From: Polaromonas sp.
GTDB lineage: Bacteria; Pseudomonadota; Gammaproteobacteria; Burkholderiales; Burkholderiaceae_C
Length of the DNA: 20,031 nt
Assembly: GCA_014376885.1 (NCBI GenBank)
Contig: JACMQR010000213.1
Span: 1-20,031 of the forward strand
Reading direction: 5' to 3'
This document shows, piece after piece, positions 1 through 7,041 of this stretch; position 1 is the first letter of the stretch; each line of letters opens with the position of its first letter. The notes beneath the pieces are model-generated. The model saw nothing but the letters and a program-made list of their open reading frames with translations, ran no database searches and was not told where the DNA came from. The translations under genes and the position numbers were made by a program.

Positions 1-302
1 AGCGCCAGCAGCGGCGTGAGCACGGGCAGCTTGCGGGCGCCGTTGTAGCTGGGCAGCACCACGACAGGGCCATCGCCTGCGGGCAGCCGGTTCAGCCGCT
101 GGTGGACGGCATCGAGAAAGCCGGCCATTTCCTCGGGCGTTTCGCCCTTGATGCGCATGGCCAGGCAAAAGCCGCCGATTTCCAGGTCGGTGACGACGCC
201 GTCGAGCACCTGGCCGAGCAGGTCGGCGGCCTGTTCGCGCGACAGCGGGCGGGCGCCGTCCTTGCCGCGCCCGATTTCCTTGATGTAGTGGCTGATGCTC
301 AT
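1..302 (-). CDS. ybiB: YbiB/TrpD2-like protein, N-terminal part (runs off the window)
   Basis: About 100 N-terminal residues are visible, starting MSISHYIKEIGRGKDGARPL; the frame continues past position 1. The segment has the N-terminal helical pattern of the anthranilate phosphoribosyltransferase fold (SREQAADLLGQVLDG, then IGGFCLAMRIKGETPEEMAGFLDA) and reaches the VVLPSYNGARKLPVLTPLLAL stretch typical of the YbiB branch rather than true TrpD. YbiB proteins are reported to bind nucleic acid and to lack anthranilate phosphoribosyltransferase activity; that is family knowledge, not visible here. The start ATG (300-302) lies 42 bases after the nasA stop on the same strand, so it is probably co-transcribed as the last gene of the nitrate-reduction operon. 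No strong Shine-Dalgarno precedes it. TrpD itself is the main alternative, made less likely by the missing trp neighbours. Confidence 0.8.
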   Translation of the reverse strand, partial: MSISHYIKEIGRGKDGARPLSREQAADLLGQVLDGVVTDLEIGGFCLAMRIKGETPEEMAGFLDAVHQRLNRLPAGDGPVVVLPSYNGARKLPVLTPLLA

Positions 303-344
303 GCGGCGATTGTGCGTGAATGCAGATGACTTGCGGTTATGAGC

Positions 345-3215
345 TTAAGCCACCTGCCGAATCGGAATCACGGCGCGCGTCGGCGCTGCCATGTCGGCTC
401 TGGCCGAGCGCAGTCTGCGCTTGATCTCGGGAACGCAGGAGCCGCAGCTGGTGCCGCATTTCAGTGCCTGCTGCAGCGAAGCCAGGCGCGCGTCGTCGGT
501 GTCGGCAACGGCCGCATCCTGCGCCAGCAGTGCCAGCTGGTGGTCGATGGCCACGTCGGTGACGTTCAGGCAGCTGCACACGACCTTGCCGCGCGACTGG
601 ATGGCCACCGGCGGCTTGGCTCCCGGCAGCAACAGCAGCCGGCCATAGGCCTGCGCCGGCAGCTCGTCCCGCAACAAGGTACTGATCCATGCCTCGGCAC
701 TGGTGTCGCCGGCCAGCACGAAGCCAGTCAATTCGGCCGCTTCGTGGGTGCGTGCCAGCCGCACGGTGCGACGTTGGCCCTTTCTGCGGTCGGCATAGCG
801 CAGGATGTAGGAGCCATCAAGTCCAAAGATTCGTTCCAGCAGCGCCAGGGTTTCGTCGTTCGGCGCCTCATGGGCGGCTGCACGGAACATGATGCCGCTG
901 CGTTCAGGCTGGGGCCCGGCCAGTGGCTTGTTGTTGGAAAACGGCACGCAGCTGGCAAAGGCAAAGGCGGCCAACAGGGGTTTGAGCTGTTCGTGGGCGG
1001 CCAGCGCATCGCCTTTGTCGAACCAGGCCATCGCCAGCAGCGACCAAGGCAGTTCGGCCTTCAATATCTTGACGGCGGCGTGCTTGAGTTCTGGCTGCTT
1101 GGAGCTTGGGCAATAGGCCGAGGTGGTCAGGGCGTTGACGCCTGCCAGCGGCTGGCCAACGCTTGACAGGCCGCTCAGGTATTCGCTGCCCCAGTGCATC
1201 GCCATGAAGGCCTGGCTGAGCGCGACTTCCGGTGAAGCCTGCACTGGCACCACAATGGAGCCACGCTTGGAGGTGACATGCACCAGGTCGCCGTCTTTGA
1301 GCAAGCGGCGCGCCATGTCCTGCCCGTTCATCTGGATCGACGGCTCGGCCACATGGCCAAACAACCGGCCCAGCGTGCCGGTGCGGCTCATTCCGTGCCA
1401 CTGGTCGCGCAGGCGGCCGGTGGTCATCGAAAACGGGTAGCGTGATTCGCGCGGCTCGGCCACGGGCCGGTACACGGTGTTGACGAAATTCGCCCGGCCG
1501 TCGGGCGTGGGGAAGATGCCGTCTTCATACAGCCTGGTTTTTCCCGCCGTTTCGCCTTCACGCATCGGCCATTGCAGCGGCGCCTGCTCCAGCAGCGCAT
1601 AGCTCATGCCGGTGATGTCCAGGTCGCGGCCGCGCGTCGATTCGCGGTGCTCGTTCCACAGGGCTTCGGCACCCATCGATGCATCCCCAACTGAATAAGG
1701 AAAGAGAGGCGCGGCGCTTCGTCCAGGCAAAAGCTGCTCAAGCCTTTGGGCAAAGTCCACTGCAATCGACCAGTCATGCCGCGTTTCGCCGGGCGCTGCC
1801 ACGGCGGGCCGGACCAGGCTGATGCGGCGTTCGCTGTTGGTCACGGTGCCGGTCTTTTCGCCCCAGGTGGTGGCCGGCAGCAGCAGGTCGGCGTACGCGC
1901 AGGTGGCGGTGGTGGAAAACGCTTCCTGCACGATCACCAGTTCGGCCCGCTCCAGCGCGCGCCTTACAGTGGCTTGGTCGGGCATGGACTGCGCCGGGTT
2001 GGTGCAGGCAACCCACAGCGCCTTGAGCTCGCCGTCAGCCGCCGCCTGGAACATCTCGACGGCGGTCTTGCCCGGTTTTTCCGGCACGGAATGCACCCCC
2101 CACAGCGCGGCGACTTCAGCGCGGTGTTGGGCATTCGACAGGTCGCGGTGGCCGCTCATCAGGTTGGCCATGCCGCCGACCTCGCGCCCGCCCATGGCAT
2201 TGGGCTGGCCGGTGAGCGAAAACGGCCCGGCGCCGGGCTTGCCGATTTGCGCAGTCGCCAAATGCAAATTGATGAGCGCGGCGTTCTTGGCCGTGCCGCT
2301 GCTCGACTGGTTCAGGCCCTGGCAATACAGGCTGAGCGTGGCGCTTGAGGTGGCAAACAGTTTGGCGGCAGCGAACAAGTCTTCTTTTTTAAGGCCGCAA
2401 ACCTGCGCCACCATGTCGGGCGTGCAGTCGCGCACCGTGGCTTTCAGTGCCTCGAAGCCGGAGGTATGGGCGGCAATGTAGGCCGGGTCGATCCAGCCTT
2501 CCCACAGCATGATGTGCAGCATGCCGTTGAACAGCATCACATCGGTGCCGGGCTGCAGCGGCAGGTAGAGGTCGGCGATATCGGCGGTGGCGGTGCGGCG
2601 CGGGACGCAATAAATAATTTTTAGCGCCGGATTGGCAGCTTTGGCGTCTTCAATGCGGCGGAACAAAATCGGGTGCGCGAAGGCGGTGTTGCTGCCGGTG
2701 ATGAACAGGCACTGCGCGTGATTGATGTCCTCATAGCAGGCTGGCGGCGCGTCTGCGCCCAGCGTCTGCTTGTAGCCAGCGACGGCGCTGCTCATGCACA
2801 GGCGCGAGTTCGAGTCAATGTTGTTGGTGCCGATCAGGCCCTTGGCCAGCTTGTTGAAGGCGTAATAGTCTTCGGTCAGCAACTGGCCCGAAATGTAGAA
2901 GCCCACCGCGTCGGGGCCGTGATCGAGGATGATCTGCGCGAAACTTTTGGCGGTGAAATCGAGCGCGTTGTCCCAGGACGTGCGCCTGGGCGCTTCGCCA
3001 CGGTGCTCGCGCCGCATGGGATGGAGCAGCCGCGTCTGCAGCGTGACCGCGCTGGATGCGGTCAGGTGCAGCGTCGAGCCCTTGGTGCACAGCCGCCCGA
3101 AATTGGCCGGATGGTCCGGGTCGCCGCGCACGCCGGTGATCTCGTTTCCCTGCGATTCGATGATCACGCCGCAGCCAACGCCGCAATAGGGACAGGTTGA
3201 TCGCGTTTCAGTCAT
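345..3215 (-). CDS. nasA: Assimilatory nitrate reductase catalytic subunit with C-terminal [2Fe-2S] domain
   Basis: Cytoplasmic molybdoenzyme of 956 residues that reduces nitrate to nitrite. The N-terminus carries the [4Fe-4S] motif CPYCGVGC (Cys8, 11, 15) with the fourth ligand Cys43 in GRLCTKG. The bis-MGD domain follows, with the presumed Mo-ligand Cys140 in SNSRLCMSSA, and SGHRDLSNAQHR, typical of the NasA branch. The molybdopterin-dinucleotide-binding beta-barrel starts near residue 595 (FSMTTGRLRDQWHGMSRTG). The last 80 residues form a BFD-like [2Fe-2S] domain (Cys880, 882, 924, 927), the arrangement of Klebsiella NasA. No signal peptide is present, which excludes periplasmic NapA. It sits 38 bases after nirD in the order nirB-nirD-nasA. 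The start ATG is the one directly before the Fe-S motif. Formate dehydrogenase is a remote alternative, excluded by context and the C-terminal domain. Confidence 0.97.
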   Translation of the reverse strand: MTETRSTCPYCGVGCGVIIESQGNEITGVRGDPDHPANFGRLCTKGSTLHLTASSAVTLQTRLLHPMRREHRGEAPRRTSWDNALDFTAKSFAQIILDHGPDAVGFYISGQLLTEDYYAFNKLAKGLIGTNNIDSNSRLCMSSAVAGYKQTLGADAPPACYEDINHAQCLFITGSNTAFAHPILFRRIEDAKAANPALKIIYCVPRRTATADIADLYLPLQPGTDVMLFNGMLHIMLWEGWIDPAYIAAHTSGFEALKATVRDCTPDMVAQVCGLKKEDLFAAAKLFATSSATLSLYCQGLNQSSSGTAKNAALINLHLATAQIGKPGAGPFSLTGQPNAMGGREVGGMANLMSGHRDLSNAQHRAEVAALWGVHSVPEKPGKTAVEMFQAAADGELKALWVACTNPAQSMPDQATVRRALERAELVIVQEAFSTTATCAYADLLLPATTWGEKTGTVTNSERRISLVRPAVAAPGETRHDWSIAVDFAQRLEQLLPGRSAAPLFPYSVGDASMGAEALWNEHRESTRGRDLDITGMSYALLEQAPLQWPMREGETAGKTRLYEDGIFPTPDGRANFVNTVYRPVAEPRESRYPFSMTTGRLRDQWHGMSRTGTLGRLFGHVAEPSIQMNGQDMARRLLKDGDLVHVTSKRGSIVVPVQASPEVALSQAFMAMHWGSEYLSGLSSVGQPLAGVNALTTSAYCPSSKQPELKHAAVKILKAELPWSLLAMAWFDKGDALAAHEQLKPLLAAFAFASCVPFSNNKPLAGPQPERSGIMFRAAAHEAPNDETLALLERIFGLDGSYILRYADRRKGQRRTVRLARTHEAAELTGFVLAGDTSAEAWISTLLRDELPAQAYGRLLLLPGAKPPVAIQSRGKVVCSCLNVTDVAIDHQLALLAQDAAVADTDDARLASLQQALKCGTSCGSCVPEIKRRLRSARADMAAPTRAVIPIRQVA

Positions 3216-3253
3216 GGCGGCTCCTGCTGGCTTGGGTCAAAAAAAAGGCGTGT

Positions 3254-3679
3254 TCAGGCGCTGTGCGGGGTCTGCACATCAAAGGTCGCGTCGCCAATCG
3301 CGCCGGCGGATGCAGCACCCGGGCCGGCCCTGGGCGGCATTAAATCGAGCGCCAGCGATGCCAGTTCGCCGGCATCGAGGTACACCTCGCCGCCATCAAC
3401 CCTGCAGGCAAAGCGGGTGGTGCAGCCTTCGTCGGGCAGCGCGGCCTGGCCGTCGCACAGGCCGATGCTCCAGTTGTGCAGCGGGCAGGCCACGCGGGTG
3501 CCAAAAACGATGCCCTGGCTCAGCGGGCCGCCCTTGTGCGGGCAGCGGTCGAGCAGGGCGAACACCTGGTCTTCGCTGTTGCGGAAAACGGCCACGTCCA
3601 TGCCTTGCGGGCGCCTGACCCGGCGCGAGCCGAGCACGGGGATGTCATCGACCAGGCAGATTTTTTTCCATTCACTCAT
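3254..3679 (-). CDS. nirD: Nitrite reductase small subunit (Rieske [2Fe-2S] protein)
   Basis: A 141-residue Rieske-fold partner of NirB in NADH-dependent reduction of nitrite to ammonium. The sequence starts MSEWKKICLVDDIPVLGSRRV, the usual NirD opening. A complete Rieske cluster motif is present: Cys46-Pro-His48 and Cys65-Pro-Leu-His68 (CPHKGG and CPLHNW). From recall, E. coli NirD (about 108 residues) keeps the fold but lacks these ligands, so this protein should bind a real [2Fe-2S] cluster. The C-terminal 30 residues or so after LASLALDLMPPRAG are Ala/Gly-rich, have no recognisable domain, and make the protein longer than the E. coli one. It lies 43 bases after nirB and 38 bases before nasA, same strand, one operon. 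Confidence 0.95.
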   Translation of the reverse strand: MSEWKKICLVDDIPVLGSRRVRRPQGMDVAVFRNSEDQVFALLDRCPHKGGPLSQGIVFGTRVACPLHNWSIGLCDGQAALPDEGCTTRFACRVDGGEVYLDAGELASLALDLMPPRAGPGAASAGAIGDATFDVQTPHSA

Positions 3680-3722
3680 TGCGCTAACTCCTCATTGATT
3701 CCCAGGATGCGGGCGTTGTCCA

Positions 3723-6185
3723 TCAGGCTGTGACAGCTGAAATGGCGCTGAACTGGCGCGTGTCCACGGCCGCGTCCTTGTGCTCGAACCACGGGTCGGG
3801 CTCGCCGTCGAGGGAGAACTGCAGGCGCTCCCACAGCGCTTTTCTGCGCTCGCTGTCTTCCAGCACCTGCTTCTTGACATGCTCCAGCCCGACCCGGTGG
3901 ATGTAATGCACCGTGCGCTCCAGGTACCAGCCTTCCTCGCGGTAGAGCTGCAAAAACGCGCCGCTGTACTCCATCACTTGGTCGCTGGTCTTGAGCTTGA
4001 CCAGGAACTGGGCGACTTCGGTCTTGATGCCGCCGTTGCCGCCCACGTACAGCTCCCAGCCCGAGTCCACGCCGACGATGCCGATGTCCTTGATGCCGGC
4101 CTCGGCGCAGTTGCGCGGGCAGCCGCTGACCGCCAGCTTGACCTTGTGCGGCGAATACATGGCCCACAGCGCGCGTTCCAGGTCCTTGCCCATTTGTGTC
4201 GAGTCCTGCGTGCCCATGCGGCACCATTCGCTGCCGACGCAGGTTTTCACGGTGCGCAGCGCCTTGGCATAGGCATGGCCCGAGGGCATGCCGATGTCTT
4301 TCCAGACATTGATCAGGTCTTCCTTCTTGACGCCCAGCAGGTCGATGCGCTGTCCGCCGGTGACCTTGACCGTCGGAATCTTGTACTTGTCGACCGCGTC
4401 GGCGATGCGGCGCAGCTCGCTCGAATTGGTTTCGCCGCCCCACATGCGCGGGATCACGCTGTAGGTGCCGTCCTTTTGAATGTTGGCATGGCTGCGCTCG
4501 TTGATGTAGCGGCTTTGCGGGTCGTCCTTGCCCTCCTTGGGCCAGGTGCTGGTGACGTAGTAGTTCACCGCCGGACGGCAGCTGGCGCAGCCGTTGGGCG
4601 TGCGCCACTCCAGAAAACTGTGCACATCGGCAATGGCCAGCAGTTTGTTGGCGCGGATCGCGTCGCGCACCGCCTGGTGCCCCAGATCGGTGCAGCCGCA
4701 CATCGCCTTGAGCTTGGGCGTGGCCGAGTAGTCGCCGCCGGCGGTGAACATCAGGATCTGCTCGACCAGCCCGGTGCACGAGCCGCAGCTGGCGCTGGCC
4801 TTGGGGTGCTTGCGCACTTCATCGAGCGTGAACAGGCCCTTGTCCTTGATCGCCTTGCAGATCGCGCCCTTGTTCACGCCGTTGCAGCCGCACACTTCGT
4901 CAGTGTCCGCCATGGCGGCGGCCTTGCTGTGGCCTTCATGGCCGGTGTCGCCGATGTTCGATTCGCCGAACATCAGCCGGTCGCGGATGCCCTCGATGCT
5001 GCGGCCGTCGCGCAGCAGCTTGAAGTAGTAGCTGCCGTCCACCGTGTCGCCGTACAGGCAGGCGCCGATCAGCTTGTCGTTTTTGATGACCAGCTTTTTG
5101 TAGACGCCGCCGAACGGGTCGCTCATGACGATTTCCTCGGTGCCGTCGCCGCCGGAAAAGTCGCCGGCGCTGAACAGGTCGATGCCGGTGACCTTGAGCT
5201 TGGTCGAGGTCAGCGAGCCGGTATATCGGCCGATGCCGAACTGCGCCAGATGGTTGGCCAGCACCTTGCCCTGCTCAAACAGTGGCGCGACCAGGCCGTA
5301 GGCGATGCCCCGGTGCGCGGCGCATTCGCCGACGGCATAGATGCGCGCGTCGGTGGTGGTCTGCAGCGTGTCGCTCACCACGATGCCGCGGTTCACATGC
5401 AGGCGCATGGCTTCGGCCAAGGCGGTATTGGGGCGGATGCCAACGGCCATGCAGACCAGGTCGGCCGGGATTTCACTGCCGTCCTTGAAGCGAAGAGCGG
5501 TGACGCGCTGGCCATCTGGGCCGCCGCCGCCGACCAGTTCCTGCGTTTGTGCGCCGATCAAAAACTTCATGCCGCGCTCGGCCAGCGACTTTTGCAGCAG
5601 CTTGCCGGCCGCCTCGTCGAGCTGGCGCTCCATCAGCGTGGGCATGACATGCACCACGGTGACATCCATGCCGCGCTTCATCAGGCCGTTGGCCGCCTCC
5701 AGGCCGAGCAGGCCGCCGCCGATGACCACCGCATGCTTGTACACCAGGGCCGCGTCGATCATGGCCTGGGTGTCGGCAATGTCGCGGTAGGCCAGCACGC
5801 CCTGCAAATCCTTGCCGGGAATCGGCAAGATGAACGGGTTCGAGCCGGTGGCCATCACCAGCCGGTCGTACTCGGCGCTAAGGGTTTCCCCCAGGGTATT
5901 GCGGGCGTGCACCACGCGGCGCGTCCGGTCCACGCTCGTCACCGTCCAGCCGGCATGCAGCGTGATGCCGTGGTCCGTGTACCAGGCCCAGTCGTTCAGC
6001 ACGATTTCGCCCAGCGTTTGCTCGCCCGCCAGCACCGGCGAGAGCAAGATGCGGTTGTAGTTGGGATGCGGCTCGGCGCCAAACACGGTGATCTCGTAAA
6101 GCTCGGGCGCAATTTTCAGCAGCTCTTCGAGCGTACGCACGCCGGCCATGCCATTGCCAATCATCACCAGTCTGGATTTTTTCAT
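3723..6185 (-). CDS. nirB: Nitrite reductase [NAD(P)H] large subunit
   Basis: An 820-residue cytoplasmic siroheme enzyme reducing nitrite to ammonium with NAD(P)H (E. coli NirB is 847). Domains in order: FAD-binding Rossmann (GNGMAG, 10-15), NAD-binding Rossmann (GGGLLG, 156-161), a first BFD-like [2Fe-2S] domain (Cys432, 434, 467, 470), a second BFD-like segment (Cys496, 498, 533, 536), then the ferredoxin-like siroheme domain with the [4Fe-4S]/siroheme ligands Cys649, 655, 689 and 693 (CVGSEWC and SGCPRNC). The frame is open 40 codons further upstream, but I place the start at MKKSRLVMIGNGMAG because the family begins there, a GGGGTG ribosome-binding site precedes it, and the extra codons would be translated leader. 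First gene of the nirB-nirD-nasA-ybiB operon; it follows a sigma-54 promoter and an attenuator-like leader. Confidence 0.97.
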   Translation of the reverse strand: MKKSRLVMIGNGMAGVRTLEELLKIAPELYEITVFGAEPHPNYNRILLSPVLAGEQTLGEIVLNDWAWYTDHGITLHAGWTVTSVDRTRRVVHARNTLGETLSAEYDRLVMATGSNPFILPIPGKDLQGVLAYRDIADTQAMIDAALVYKHAVVIGGGLLGLEAANGLMKRGMDVTVVHVMPTLMERQLDEAAGKLLQKSLAERGMKFLIGAQTQELVGGGGPDGQRVTALRFKDGSEIPADLVCMAVGIRPNTALAEAMRLHVNRGIVVSDTLQTTTDARIYAVGECAAHRGIAYGLVAPLFEQGKVLANHLAQFGIGRYTGSLTSTKLKVTGIDLFSAGDFSGGDGTEEIVMSDPFGGVYKKLVIKNDKLIGACLYGDTVDGSYYFKLLRDGRSIEGIRDRLMFGESNIGDTGHEGHSKAAAMADTDEVCGCNGVNKGAICKAIKDKGLFTLDEVRKHPKASASCGSCTGLVEQILMFTAGGDYSATPKLKAMCGCTDLGHQAVRDAIRANKLLAIADVHSFLEWRTPNGCASCRPAVNYYVTSTWPKEGKDDPQSRYINERSHANIQKDGTYSVIPRMWGGETNSSELRRIADAVDKYKIPTVKVTGGQRIDLLGVKKEDLINVWKDIGMPSGHAYAKALRTVKTCVGSEWCRMGTQDSTQMGKDLERALWAMYSPHKVKLAVSGCPRNCAEAGIKDIGIVGVDSGWELYVGGNGGIKTEVAQFLVKLKTSDQVMEYSGAFLQLYREEGWYLERTVHYIHRVGLEHVKKQVLEDSERRKALWERLQFSLDGEPDPWFEHKDAAVDTRQFSAISAVTA

Positions 6186-6215
6186 CGTCACACCCCGTGG
6201 ACAGTTCACGAACAT

Positions 6216-6273
6216 AAAAAAATGCGTTCCGGCGGCCAAATCAAGCCTGCAAGCCGCCTGCACCATGGAACGC
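6216..6273 (-). terminator. Intrinsic terminator (attenuator) inside the nirB leader
   Basis: On the minus strand the outer arms GCGTTCC (6273-6267) and GGAACGC (6230-6224) are perfect complements. Inside them the arms GGCGGC (6258-6253) and GCCGCC (6236-6231) also pair perfectly, with an 8-nt bulge on the 5' side and a 16-nt loop. The 3' outer arm is followed by one A and seven U (6222-6216). This is a canonical Rho-independent terminator, yet it lies between the promoter and the nirB start, 30 bases before the ATG. It must therefore be read through for the operon to be expressed. Confidence 0.85.
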
Positions 6274-6286
6274 CAGCGTCTTGCCT

Positions 6287-6335
6287 GCCCGGTCTGCCAT
6301 GGCACCGGGCTGGCATGCGGCCAACCGGGGCCGCA
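6287..6335 (-). promoter_or_regulatory. Two leader hairpins upstream of the nirB attenuator
   Basis: Hairpin 1 is a perfect 7-bp stem TGCGGCC/GGCCGCA with a six-base loop CCGGTT (6335-6316); it starts at the predicted transcription start. Hairpin 2 is a perfect 7-bp stem GCCCGGT/ACCGGGC (6310-6287) with a 10-base loop. That loop can close further by one C-G pair to leave the hexaloop ATGGCA, with A at position 1 and G at position 4. Paired hexaloop hairpins are the known target of ANTAR antiterminators (NasR, NasT, EutV). Hairpin 1 does not have A at loop position 1, and hairpin 2 needs a two-base bulge, so the match is partial. The binding role is inference. Confidence 0.55.
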
Positions 6336-6344
6336 CTAAAGATC

Positions 6345-6361
6345 AAGCAAAGGGTGTGCCA
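6345..6361 (-). promoter_or_regulatory. Sigma-54 (-24/-12) promoter of nirB-nirD-nasA
   Basis: On the minus strand TGGCAC-N5-TTGCTT is present with the invariant GG (6360-6359) and GC (6348-6347) exactly ten bases apart. It predicts a transcription start near 6335 and a leader of about 150 nt before nirB. Sigma-54 promoters need an enhancer-binding activator, NtrC being usual for nitrogen genes; I could not find a convincing NtrC palindrome upstream. Confidence 0.85.
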
Positions 6362-6499
6362 GGTCTGTTTGTGCCTGACTTCCGAGCGCTTCCGGACGGT
6401 GGAAACAGGCCGTCGGCGGCGTTGTCCTCTTGCGCTGGCGGTGCGTATGGCTTGACACTGTGCGCCACAGGCAGATTTGTTCAAGAAGGAGGCCGATTC

Positions 6500-6940
6500 A
6501 TGACCGCTGTAGCCGACATTCTCAAATCCAAGAGCGATGCCACCGTGTACACCATCGGGCCGGACGACTCGGTGTTCGATGCCCTGCAGCGCATGGCCGA
6601 CAAGGGCATCGGCGCGCTGCTGGTGATGCAGGGCGAGGCGATCGTCGGCATCGTGACTGAACGCGACTACGCCCGCAAGATTGCGCTGAAGGGGCGCACC
6701 TCGGCGCTGACGCTGGTGCGCGACGTCATGACCACCTCGGTCAGGTCGGTCAAGCCGTGCCAGACCAGCGAGGAGTGCATGGCCTTGATGACCAACAACC
6801 GGTTGCGCCACCTTCCGGTGGTCGACGATGGCCGGCTGATCGGCCTGATCTCGATCGGCGACCTGGTCAAGGACATCATTTCCGAGCAGAGGTTCGTCAT
6901 CGCGCAGCTGGAGCACTACATTTCCGGCCAACCCACCTGA
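6500..6940 (+). CDS. Two-CBS-domain protein
   Basis: A 146-residue soluble protein made almost entirely of a tandem CBS pair. CBS1 spans about residues 8-66 (TVYTIGPDDSVFDALQRMADKGIGALLVM, ending IVTERDYARK) and CBS2 about 74-132 (VRDVMTTSVRSVKPCQTSEECMALM, then RHLPVVDDGRLIGLISIGDLVK). Such pairs form Bateman modules that bind adenine nucleotides; the ligand here cannot be read from sequence. The frame is open further upstream, but the start at 6500 is fixed by a near-perfect Shine-Dalgarno AAGGAGG (6486-6492) seven bases before the ATG. It is divergent from nirB and followed 101 bases later by the kinase/phosphatase gene on the same strand. A role in the nitrate system is suggested only by position; stand-alone CBS pairs occur in many contexts. 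Confidence 0.9.
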   Translation: MTAVADILKSKSDATVYTIGPDDSVFDALQRMADKGIGALLVMQGEAIVGIVTERDYARKIALKGRTSALTLVRDVMTTSVRSVKPCQTSEECMALMTNNRLRHLPVVDDGRLIGLISIGDLVKDIISEQRFVIAQLEHYISGQPT

Positions 6941-7004
6941 TGCCGGCTGTCAAGCGCCCGGTGGCGGGAAGCGTCTTTACGGGCCGCCGGCGGTAGCTGG
7001 CCGC

Positions 7005-7033
7005 ACCAAGCCTGGGCATGCGACTTGCTTGGT
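7005..7033 (+). promoter_or_regulatory. Hairpin just upstream of the kinase/phosphatase start
   Basis: Perfect 7-bp inverted repeat ACCAAGC (7005-7011) and GCTTGGT (7027-7033) with a 15-base loop. The 3' arm ends eight bases before the ATG at 7042, in the place of the ribosome-binding site, which is otherwise weak. It could limit translation of the kinase relative to the CBS gene; this is inference from position only. Confidence 0.3.
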
Positions 7034-7041
7034 AACGGTGC

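Noticed and set aside
3780..6455. Open frame of about 890 codons on the plus strand, antisense to nirB
   Set aside because: It mirrors the codon phase of the well-supported nirB gene in GC-rich DNA; its translation is Ala/His/Val/Asp-rich without any recognisable domain.
6452..6480. Sigma-70 promoter for the CBS gene (TTGACA at 6452, 17-base spacer)
   Set aside because: The -10 position reads ATTTGT, a poor match, and the start of transcription would fall inside the Shine-Dalgarno.
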